A stretch of 64,000 nucleotides of DNA from Streptomyces qinglanensis. GTDB lineage: Bacteria > Actinomycetota > Actinomycetes > Streptomycetales > Streptomycetaceae. Below are positions 53,543 to 60,817 of the stretch, piece by piece. Position numbers and translations under genes: made by a program. The notes under the pieces were generated by a model. That model was not told where the DNA came from. It made no database searches and saw nothing but the letters and a program-made list of their open reading frames with translations. The stretch covers positions 1-64,000 of the forward strand of contig NZ_FOGO01000013.1 of the NCBI RefSeq assembly GCF_900111245.1, in the 5' to 3' direction. Within the stretch, counting starts at the first letter, position 1, and the number at the start of each line of letters is the position of its first letter.

Positions 53543-55270
53543 TCAGAGGAAGTAGAGGCGGTTGAGCGAGACCCGCTCGGCCGGGTCGGAGCGCAGCGGC
53601 TCACCGTCCAGCGTCACCAGTCCGCTGTGCTGGTCGACCTCGACCGAGCCCAGCCGCGCGTTGTGCACCAGGTCCGCCGGACCGATCCCGCGGGTGCCCC
53701 GCACGGCGACCCGGCGGCGGCGGGTCGGCAGGGTGTCCGCGCCGCGGTCGGCCGCGGCGGCGGAGACGAAGGCGACGGACAGCTCGGCGGGTGCCGCGCC
53801 GTGTGCCCCGAACAGCGGTCCCAGCACCAGCGGTTCGCTGGTGTCGGTCGCCGCGTTGGGGTCGCCGGTGACACCCCAGGCGGGGAAGCCGGATTTGAGG
53901 ACGAGCTGCGGCTTGGCGCCGAAGTAGGCGGGGTGCCACAGCACGATGTCGGCCATCTTGCCCGGCTCCAGCGAGCCGATCTCGTGCGCCAGGCCGTGCG
54001 CCAGGGCCGGATTGAGGGTCAGCTTGGCGATGTAGCGCAGCACGCGCGCGTTGTCGTCGGCGTCACCGGTGGCGGTGCCGCGGTCCCCGGCGCCCAGCAG
54101 CGCCGTGCCGTCCTCCAGCGGTCCGCGTTCCGCCTTGAGCTTGGCCGCCATCTGGAAGGTGCGCCGCACGGTCTCGCCCGCGCGGCCCATGCCCTGCGCG
54201 TCGGAGGAGGTGATGCCGATGGCGCCCAGGTCGTGCAGGACGTCCTCGGCGCCCATGGTGCCCGCGCGGATCCGGTCGCGGGCCATGGCCGCGTCGCCGG
54301 GCAGGTCCGTCTTCAGGTCGTGCACCGAGACGATCATGCCGTAGTGCTCGGCGACCGCGTCCCGGCCGAAGGGCAGCGTGGGATTGGTCGAGGAGCCGAT
54401 GACGTTGGGCACGCCCGCCATCCGCAGCACGTTCGGGACGTGGCCGCCGCCGCAGCCCTCGATGTGGAAGGCGTGGACGGTGCGCCCCTCCAGCACGGCG
54501 AGGGTGTCCTCGACGGCCAGCGCCTCGTTCAGCCCGTCGCTGTGCAGCGCGACCTGGACGTCGTACTCCTCGGCGACCCGCAGCGCGGTGTCCAGCGCCC
54601 GGTGGTGCGCACCCATGTCCTCGTGCACCTTGAAGCCGCAGGCGCCGCCCTCGGCCAGCGCCTCCACCAGCGGTGCGGGATGCGAGGAGGAGCCGCGGCC
54701 CAGGAAGCCGATGTTCACCGGCCAGGCGTCGAACGCGGAGAAGGCGTGCCGCAGTGCCCAGGGCGAGTTGACCCCCACACCCCACACCGGGCCGAACTCC
54801 TGGCCGATGACGGTCGTGGTGCCGGAGGACAGGGACGCCTCCATGATGCGCGGGGAGAGCAGGTGGACATGGGTGTCCACGGCACCCGCCGTGGCGATCA
54901 TCCCCTCGCCGGAGACGATCGAGGTGCCGGTGCCCACGACGACGTCCACACCGTCGACGGTGTCCGGGTTGCCCGCCCGCCCGATCGCGTGGATCCGGCC
55001 TTCCCGGATCCCGATGGACACCTTGCGGATGCCCTGCACGGCGTCGATCACCAGCACGTTGCTGATCACGACGTCGCAGGTCTCGCGGACGGCGGCCGCC
55101 TTGAGATGCAGCCCGTCCCGGGCCGTCTTGCCGAACCCGGCCAGGAACTCGTCCCCCGGCTGCTGGGAGTCGGACTCGACACGGACGACGAGTCCGGTGT
55201 CGCCCAGCCGCACCCGGTCGCCCTTCCGCGGTCCGTGCACCGCCGCGTACTCGCGTGCGTCCCGGCTCAT
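53543..55270 (-). CDS. ureC: Urease alpha subunit, divergent secondary type
   Basis: 575-residue nickel urease catalytic subunit. All nickel and catalytic ligands are present by alignment to Klebsiella urease (offset -3): H134 and H136 (THVH), carbamylated K214 (GFKVHED), H216, H243 (LHSDGLNE), H269 (FHIEGCGGG), H317, D357 (SSDAQGMG), R333. The mobile-flap Cys (Klebsiella Cys319) is Val316, and the following His is Asp318 (VSVHDLK for VCHHLD). Overall identity to housekeeping UreC looks reduced. The start overlaps the UreAB stop as ATGA. No ureD/E/F/G accessory genes are in the window, so nickel loading would depend on another locus. Confidence 0.93.
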   Translation of the reverse strand: MSRDAREYAAVHGPRKGDRVRLGDTGLVVRVESDSQQPGDEFLAGFGKTARDGLHLKAAAVRETCDVVISNVLVIDAVQGIRKVSIGIREGRIHAIGRAGNPDTVDGVDVVVGTGTSIVSGEGMIATAGAVDTHVHLLSPRIMEASLSSGTTTVIGQEFGPVWGVGVNSPWALRHAFSAFDAWPVNIGFLGRGSSSHPAPLVEALAEGGACGFKVHEDMGAHHRALDTALRVAEEYDVQVALHSDGLNEALAVEDTLAVLEGRTVHAFHIEGCGGGHVPNVLRMAGVPNVIGSSTNPTLPFGRDAVAEHYGMIVSVHDLKTDLPGDAAMARDRIRAGTMGAEDVLHDLGAIGITSSDAQGMGRAGETVRRTFQMAAKLKAERGPLEDGTALLGAGDRGTATGDADDNARVLRYIAKLTLNPALAHGLAHEIGSLEPGKMADIVLWHPAYFGAKPQLVLKSGFPAWGVTGDPNAATDTSEPLVLGPLFGAHGAAPAELSVAFVSAAAADRGADTLPTRRRRVAVRGTRGIGPADLVHNARLGSVEVDQHSGLVTLDGEPLRSDPAERVSLNRLYFL

Positions 55271-56073
55271 GCCTCTCCCTCCTCGCGGCGCGCGGCCGGC
55301 TCAGCAGCGCCCAGATATCCGCAGGCCGCCGCGCGCCGCAGCGCCTCCGCACGGGCCCCGGGCGCGTCCAGCGGACCGTCCACCAGACCGGCGAAACCGA
55401 TGGCGATCCGGTCGCCGCCGAGCGGCACCAGCTCCACCGTGCGCGTGCCGCCCGGATCGAAGCGCACCGAGGAGCCGGCCGGTACCGCGAGCCGCATGCC
55501 GTAGGCGGCGGCACGGTCGAACTCCAGCCGCGGGTTGGCTTCGAAGAAGTGGAAGTGCGAGGTCACGCTGACCGGCACCGCCGCGGTGTTGCGCACGGTC
55601 AGCGACAGCGCGGCCGGTCGCGGTGCGTAGGCCGCGTCGGTGCCCTCGTCCGGCCCGGCGGGCAGCACGGCGCCGGGGCCCGCGTGCGCGTCCGCTCCGT
55701 CCGGGTCCCCGGCGCCGTATCCGCCGGTACCACCTGGCCCGGCGGCACCGGCGGCACCGGTGGTGCCGGGGGAGCGGAGCGGGTGGGGGAGCACGGCGAG
55801 CCGGGAGCCGTCCTCGAAGACGGCCTCCACCTGGATCTCGGTCAGCACGTCGGCCACTCCGGGCAGCACGTCCTCGGGGTCCAGCGCGGCGCGTCCGGCC
55901 GCGACGGCCTCGGCGAGCCGGAGCCCGTCGCGGGCCGCCTCGCAGACGGTGTCGGCGATCAGCGCCGTGGCCTCCGGCACGTTCAGCCGCAGCCCCCGGG
56001 CCCGCCGGGCCCGTGCCAGCTCGGCCGTGCCGAAGATCAGCAGGCGGTCTCGTTCGGTCGGACCCAGCCGCAC
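55267..56073 (-). CDS. ureAB: Fused urease gamma-beta subunit
   Basis: 268-residue fusion. UreA-like domain (about 1-100: LGPTERDRLLIFGTAELARARRARGLRLNVPEATALIADTV, then QVEAVFEDGSRLAVLPHPLR), a Gly/Ala/Pro-rich linker (about 101-155), then a UreB-like domain (VTSHFHFFEANPRLEFDRAAAYGMRL, FDPGGTRTVELVPLGG). GTG 56073 is chosen for GGAAGGTGGGGAGAGC just upstream; an in-frame start 48 bp earlier adds Arg/His-rich residues. Coupled to ureC by ATGA. Fused UreAB with a separate UreC is a known arrangement of secondary actinomycete ureases. Confidence 0.92.
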   Translation of the reverse strand: MRLGPTERDRLLIFGTAELARARRARGLRLNVPEATALIADTVCEAARDGLRLAEAVAAGRAALDPEDVLPGVADVLTEIQVEAVFEDGSRLAVLPHPLRSPGTTGAAGAAGPGGTGGYGAGDPDGADAHAGPGAVLPAGPDEGTDAAYAPRPAALSLTVRNTAAVPVSVTSHFHFFEANPRLEFDRAAAYGMRLAVPAGSSVRFDPGGTRTVELVPLGGDRIAIGFAGLVDGPLDAPGARAEALRRAAACGYLGAAEPAARREEGEA

Positions 56074-56147
56074 GCTCTCCCCACCTTCCGGTCGTGGTGC
56101 ATGACGCCGGTCGTGGTGCATGACGTCACGTGTGGGAAGCCAGCATT

Positions 56148-56162
56148 TAGAGCAACACTCAA
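56148..56162. promoter_or_regulatory. Operator copy 1 (ureAB side)
   Basis: TAGAGCAACACTCAA, read on the other strand TTGAGTGTTGCTCTA, matches the palindrome at 56215 at most positions. It lies between a minus-strand -35-like TTGACT (56165-56170) and a -10-like TAAATG (56144-56149), so a bound protein would block ureAB transcription. Confidence 0.6.
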
Positions 56163-56214
56163 ATAGTCAAGTCTCGGCATCGACCATTGACCGCACGGCT
56201 AGGGATGCATCAGA

Positions 56215-56229
56215 TTGAGCGCTGCTCAA
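56215..56229. promoter_or_regulatory. Operator copy 2 (permease side)
   Basis: TTGAGCGCTGCTCAA is a perfect 6-bp inverted repeat with a 3-bp centre. It overlaps the end of a plus-strand promoter-like pair TTGACC (56187-56192) / TCAGAT (56210-56215) and lies 30 bp upstream of the permease start. Confidence 0.65.
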
Positions 56230-56258
56230 ACCAATGCCAGGACCCTCCAGGGAGCACC

Positions 56259-57728
56259 ATGCAGATCGAGCAGCACGGCGTCGATGTCATCCCCGAAGCG
56301 GAACGCACCAGCAGTCCCCGCGACATCGTGAGCTTCCTCATCGGATCGAACCTGGCGCTCGGCGTCGTCATCTTCGGCTGGCTGCCGGTCTCCTTCGGGC
56401 TCGGCTTCTGGCCCGCCGTCACCTCGCTGGTGGCCGGAACCCTGGTCGGCACGGTGCTGGTCGCCCCGCTCGCGCTGGTCTCGCTGCGCACCGCCACCAA
56501 CCTCTCGACCAGCAGCGGTGCCCAGTTCGGAGTGCGCGGCAGACTGCTGGGCTCCGCGATCGGGCTGCTGCTCTCGCTCGGCTACACGGCGCTCACCCTG
56601 TGGGTCGGCGGCGACGCGATGGTCGGCTCGCTCGCCCGGCTCTTCGGCCTCCCCGACTCCGCGGCCGGATACGCGCTCGTCTACGCCGTGCTGGCCGTGT
56701 GCACCGCCGGGTGCGCCGTCTACGGCTACAAGCTGCTGCTGCGGCTGAGCCGCGTCCTCGCTCTCGGCATGACCGCGCTGCTGGTCGTCGGAGCGTTCGC
56801 CTACGCGCCGCACTTCACCACCCAGGCGCCCGCCGGGACCTCCTACCTGCTCGGCGACTTCTGGACGACCTGGCTGCTGTCGGTCGTGGCGGCCGGACTC
56901 AGCGGCCCCATCGCCTTCATCACGCTGCTGGGCGACTACACCCGCTACATGTCACCGGCCCGGCACTCCTCCCGTCGGATCTACCTCACCACCTGCGTCG
57001 GACTGGTCGCCGGACTGCTGATCCCCCAGCTCTTCGGCACCTTCACCGCGGTCGCCGTCGGTGCGGCCACCGACTACGCGGGGCCGCTCGTGCGGGAGGC
57101 GCCGTTCTGGTTCCTGGTGCCGCTGCTGCTCGCGGCCTCGTTCGGCTCGGTCGGCAACGCGGGGCTGATGCTCTACTCGATGGGGCTCGACCTGGACGCC
57201 ATCGTCCCGCGCACCACCCGCACCCGGGCCACCTGCACCGTGGCGGCCCTGGCGACCGCCCTCGTCTTCCTCGGTCACTTCGTGTGGGACGCGCAGGACG
57301 CGATGACCTCGTTCGTGCTGCTGCTGACCGCCGTGGGGACCCCCTGGGCGGTGATCGTCCTGATCGGGCACGCGCGCTGCCGGGGAAGCTACGACGCGGA
57401 GGCACTGCAGGTCCTCAACCGGCGCTCGGTGGGCGGCCGCTACTGGTACACCGCGGGCTGGCACCTCCGTGCCACGCTGGCCTGGGCCGTCGGTTCCGCC
57501 GTCGGACTGCTGGCCGTCGACACACCCCTGTACACCGGCCCGCTCGTCCCGCACCTGGGCGGGTTCGACCTCAGCTTCCTCCTCTCGGCCGCCGTCTCGG
57601 CCTCGGCGTTCCTCCTCCTGGCGGGGGGCCGGGCGGCGGCCGGCCCCGGCGGCGCCCCCGGCGGGCCGCCCGCGGCCCGGTCGGCAGCGCGCGACCGGGG
57701 ACCGGAAGTGGCCGTTCCGCGGCCCTGA
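56259..57728 (+). CDS. NCS1-family purine/pyrimidine-type permease
   Basis: 489-residue transporter with about 12 membrane helices of the nucleobase:cation symporter-1 family. Landmarks are SPRDIVSFLIGSNLALGVVIFGWLPVSFGLGFW at the N-terminus, GVRGRLLGSAIGLLLSLGYTALTLWVGGDA, and the substrate-region GDYTRYMSP. The Pro/Ala/Arg-rich tail is disordered. The ATG follows CCAGGGAGCACC. It is divergent from the urease operon and shares its operators; uptake of a nitrogen source such as purine, allantoin or cytosine is likely, but the substrate is not resolved. Confidence 0.9.
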   Translation: MQIEQHGVDVIPEAERTSSPRDIVSFLIGSNLALGVVIFGWLPVSFGLGFWPAVTSLVAGTLVGTVLVAPLALVSLRTATNLSTSSGAQFGVRGRLLGSAIGLLLSLGYTALTLWVGGDAMVGSLARLFGLPDSAAGYALVYAVLAVCTAGCAVYGYKLLLRLSRVLALGMTALLVVGAFAYAPHFTTQAPAGTSYLLGDFWTTWLLSVVAAGLSGPIAFITLLGDYTRYMSPARHSSRRIYLTTCVGLVAGLLIPQLFGTFTAVAVGAATDYAGPLVREAPFWFLVPLLLAASFGSVGNAGLMLYSMGLDLDAIVPRTTRTRATCTVAALATALVFLGHFVWDAQDAMTSFVLLLTAVGTPWAVIVLIGHARCRGSYDAEALQVLNRRSVGGRYWYTAGWHLRATLAWAVGSAVGLLAVDTPLYTGPLVPHLGGFDLSFLLSAAVSASAFLLLAGGRAAAGPGGAPGGPPAARSAARDRGPEVAVPRP

Positions 57729-57954
57729 CCCCGCCGCGTCGGGCGCGCCGCCGGGCCGCGCGGAGCGCCCGACGTCCCCGGTAAAGTGCAGAACCGCCGG
57801 TCGGAGGCTGTGGGGACTCCACAGCCCGCCGCGCCGGGCATGGGAGAGTTCCCTGCTCACCGGCCGCGCCCCGGCAAGGTTCTGTCCAGCGCTGCCATGA
57901 AAAAGCCACGGAGACTGTACGAATCTGACGACGGTGATCGGCGTCTTGGTTTCG

Positions 57955-57960
57955 TAGGGT
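57955..57960 (+). promoter_or_regulatory. -10 element close to the carboxylase start
   Basis: TAGGGT, a consensus-like -10, ends 6 bp before the ATG at 57967, so transcription from it would begin at or next to the start codon and give a leaderless message. No strong -35 is seen. Confidence 0.4.
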
Positions 57961-57966
57961 CTATAC

Positions 57967-59589
57967 ATGACCGATCTGTCCCAGCCGTCGCCCCAGGCCG
58001 AGCAGGCCCCGCCCGGTTCGCCCGGTTCCGTTCCGGCGCAGGACACGCGCGGCCGTGTCGCCGAACTGCACGCGATCCGTGCGCAGGCGTACCGAGGCCC
58101 CAGCGAGCGGGCGACCGAGGCCCAGCACGCGAAAGGCAAGCTGACCGCCCGCGAGCGGATCGAACTGCTCCTGGACGAGGGCAGCTTCCGCGAGATCGAG
58201 CCACTGCGCCGGCACCGCGCCTCCGGCTTCGGCCTGGAGGAGAAGAAGCCCTACACCGACGGTGTGATCACCGGCTGGGGCACCGTGCACGGCCGGACCG
58301 TCTTCGTCTACGCGCACGACTTCCGGATCTTCGGCGGCGCGCTGGGCGAGGCCCACGCCACCAAGATCCACAAGCTGATGGACAAGGCCATCGCGGCAGG
58401 TGCCCCGCTGGTCTCCCTCAACGACGGCGCCGGGGCCCGCATCCAGGAGGGTGTCGCGGCGCTGGCCGGCTACGGCGGCATCTTCCAGCGCAACACCAAG
58501 GCGTCCGGGGTCATCCCGCAGATCAGCGTGATGCTCGGTCCGTGCGCGGGCGGCGCGGCCTACAGCCCGGCGCTGACCGACTTCGTCTTCATGGTCCGGG
58601 ACACCTCGCAGATGTTCATCACCGGGCCCGACGTGGTGCAGGCGGTGACCGGGGCCGAGGTGAGCCAGGACGGCCTGGGCGGCGCCGACGTGCACGCGGC
58701 GACCTCCGGCGTGGCGCACTTCGCCTACGACGACGAGGAGACCTGCCTGGAGGAGGTGCGCTACCTCCTCTCGCTGCTGCCGCAGAACAACCGCGAGAAC
58801 CCGCCCGCCGAGCCCACGGACGACCCCGCCGACCGGCGCGGTGAAGCCCTGCTGGACCTGGTCCCCGCCGACGGCAACCGTCCGTACGACATGCGCAAGG
58901 TGATCGAGGAGCTCGTCGACGACGGCGACTTCCTGGAGGTCCACGAGCGCTGGGCGACCAACATCATCTGCACCCTGGCGCGGATGGACGGCGAGGTCGT
59001 CGGCATCGTGGCCAACCAGCCGCAGTCGCTCGCCGGGGTGCTGGACATCGAGGCCAGCGAGAAGGCGGCCCGCTTCGTGCAGATGTGCGACGCCTTCAAC
59101 ATCCCGATCCTCACCCTGCTGGACGTCCCCGGCTTCCTCCCCGGCGTCGACCAGGAGCACGGCGGCATCATCCGGCACGGCGCCAAGCTGCTCTACGCCT
59201 ACTGCAACGCCACCGTGCCGCGCATCTCCGTCGTCCTGCGCAAGGCGTACGGCGGGGCCTACATCGTGATGGACAGCCAGTCCATCGGTGCGGACCTGAC
59301 GTTCGCCTGGCCGACCAACGAGATCGCGGTGATGGGCGCCGAGGGCGCCGCCAACGTCATCTTCCGCAAGCAGATCGCCGCGGCCGACGACCCCGAGGCC
59401 ATGCGCACCCGCATGGTCAAGGAGTACAAGGCCGAGCTGATGCACCCCTACTACGCCGCCGAGCGCGGCCTGGTGGACGACGTCATCGATCCGGTCGAGA
59501 CCCGCGAGGTCCTCGTGCGGTCCCTGGCGATGCTGCGCAGCAAGCACGCAGACCTGCCGTCGCGCAAGCACGGCAACCCCCCGCAGTGA
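57967..59589 (+). CDS. pccB: Acyl-CoA carboxylase beta subunit (propionyl-CoA type)
   Basis: 540-residue carboxyltransferase of the biotin-dependent acyl-CoA carboxylase complex, producing methylmalonyl-CoA for polyketides and fatty acids. Crotonase-fold signatures are LVSLNDGAGARIQEGVAALAGYG, the glycine-rich LGPCAGGAAYSPALTDFVFM, and RKAYGGAYIVMDSQ. Asp436 in VMDS aligns with Asp422 of S. coelicolor PccB, the residue favouring propionyl-CoA. No typical ribosome binding site precedes ATG 57967. accE follows 74 bp later. Confidence 0.95.
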   Translation: MTDLSQPSPQAEQAPPGSPGSVPAQDTRGRVAELHAIRAQAYRGPSERATEAQHAKGKLTARERIELLLDEGSFREIEPLRRHRASGFGLEEKKPYTDGVITGWGTVHGRTVFVYAHDFRIFGGALGEAHATKIHKLMDKAIAAGAPLVSLNDGAGARIQEGVAALAGYGGIFQRNTKASGVIPQISVMLGPCAGGAAYSPALTDFVFMVRDTSQMFITGPDVVQAVTGAEVSQDGLGGADVHAATSGVAHFAYDDEETCLEEVRYLLSLLPQNNRENPPAEPTDDPADRRGEALLDLVPADGNRPYDMRKVIEELVDDGDFLEVHERWATNIICTLARMDGEVVGIVANQPQSLAGVLDIEASEKAARFVQMCDAFNIPILTLLDVPGFLPGVDQEHGGIIRHGAKLLYAYCNATVPRISVVLRKAYGGAYIVMDSQSIGADLTFAWPTNEIAVMGAEGAANVIFRKQIAAADDPEAMRTRMVKEYKAELMHPYYAAERGLVDDVIDPVETREVLVRSLAMLRSKHADLPSRKHGNPPQ

Positions 59590-59663
59590 CACCGCGGGCG
59601 CCGGTGCACACCGCCGCAGCGCCCCGGAAACCGCACAGCAACCCGGCAGCGATGGGAGCACAG

Positions 59664-59918
59664 ATGAACGAGAACCCGAAGGAGCCTGGCAGTACGGGTC
59701 AGCTGACCGCCGAGGCGAGCAGCGTCGTGCGCGTGGAGAAGGGGCGGGCCAACGCGGAGGAACTGGCCGCGGTCACCGCGTTGCTGCTCGCCCGCGCCGC
59801 CTCGACCCGCGCCGGGGAGCCGCAGCCCGCGGCCCGCCGCGGCCGCCCGAGCAAGGCGGGATGGCGCCGGCTGGAGCGCCAGCACGGCTTCCGCGCCCCG
59901 CACAGCTGGCAGGGCTAG
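59664..59918 (+). CDS. accE: Acyl-CoA carboxylase epsilon subunit
   Basis: 84-residue small subunit that links the alpha and beta subunits and boosts activity in actinomycete acyl-CoA carboxylases. It has VVRVEKGRANAEELAAVTALLLARA and the C-terminal WRRLERQHGFRAPHSWQG, both typical. ATG 59664 is preferred for GGGAGC upstream; an ATG 12 bp earlier is possible. Cotranscribed with pccB. Confidence 0.93.
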   Translation: MNENPKEPGSTGQLTAEASSVVRVEKGRANAEELAAVTALLLARAASTRAGEPQPAARRGRPSKAGWRRLERQHGFRAPHSWQG

Positions 59919-59967
59919 CCACCGCTCCGCGCGCTGCTCCGCGAGAAGCGGCCGCACACGGGCACGA

Positions 59968-60016
59968 CGAAGGCGCGTGCCGGAATCCCGGGACAGGATT
60001 CCGGCACGCGCCTTCG
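59968..60016. terminator. Bidirectional terminator, 21-bp stem
   Basis: Perfect 21-bp inverted repeat (59968-59988, 59996-60016) with a 7-nt loop CGGGACA. It lies 50 bp past the accE stop and 20 bp past the end of the minus-strand small gene, so it can serve both. Confidence 0.9.
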
Positions 60017-60036
60017 TGCGTGCGCAGGGCGGCGGG

Positions 60037-60243
60037 TCAACCCGCCGGCGCGTCCACCAGAGTGGTGCGGCGGGGATTGGCGGTCCGCTCCGGCAGCGTG
60101 GTGGCTGCCTCCGGGGAGTCGGCGAGTCCGCTCACCGAGCCGTCCAGGGTGCCGGCGTCGCCGACGGGGTCGGCGTCCTTCAGGTGTGCCAGGGTGGTGC
60201 GCCGCGGGTTCGCTATGTTCCGCATGGTCGCTGTGGACTTCAC
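60037..60243 (-). CDS. Small protein with duplicated ANPRRTTL motif
   Basis: 68-residue protein. The octapeptide ANPRRTTL occurs at residues 11-18 and again at 55-62, separated by an acidic Gly/Ser/Asp-rich middle. GTG 60243 is chosen because AAGGGCCCCA lies directly upstream; the ATG at 60225 has no ribosome binding site. No hydrophobic segment or cysteine is present. The exact duplicate suggests a recognition or modification site, possibly phosphorylation of the RRTT threonines. No family is recognised. Confidence 0.7.
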   Translation of the reverse strand: MKSTATMRNIANPRRTTLAHLKDADPVGDAGTLDGSVSGLADSPEAATTLPERTANPRRTTLVDAPAG

Positions 60244-60817
60244 TGGGGCCCTTACCTCGCTCGGCTCGCTGTGCTTGTCATTCCAACGTGGTATGTAAAC
60301 GCCGAGGGTAGGCCCGCCATTCCCCTCAGGAACGTGATCTAGGCAACGTCTGGCCTGTGAGTTTCCTCACGAACCCGTTACCAAAACCGACATAAGTAGT
60401 CGTTGAATCCGGATGCGTAATCGGACACAGGTGGGCCAAGGGGGCAATGTGTCCGTGGAGCCGAACGTACGGGCCTGGCGCACCCGCACCGGGGCGCGCA
60501 GGTCCAATCCATGGAAACCTGGCATTTCGCAGCGCGAATATCACCTTCCGTGCATCGCCGAACGCGCGCGGTAATCGACACTCAAGGGTTATCCACAGAC
60601 CTTGTTGGAGATCCTGCACTGTGCTGGAATTCCACGGACCGCCGTAGGACGAAACAGACCGGAGCGCGTCGGGCGCACACGCAAGCGGCGCCGCGCGACG
60701 GTGATGAGGGGACGCGCCGGTCATCACGACCGCCATGGGGGCCTCGGACCCCCACGACTCGATACCGTCCCGCCCGTCGCGAGCGGGGGGACGCCTGGTC
60801 CAGAGGTTGCGACGCTA
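60244..60817. other. AT-richer promoter region before cvnA
   Basis: 574 bp without a convincing gene, visibly less GC-rich than the rest of the window (for example 60300-60430). It carries the divergent promoters of the small gene and the kinase. Open frames here have poor codon bias and no ribosome binding site. Confidence 0.55.

Noticed and set aside
60326..60736. 136-aa minus-strand frame upstream of cvnA
   Set aside because: Poor third-position GC bias, no ribosome binding site and no recognisable motif; the region behaves like promoter DNA.
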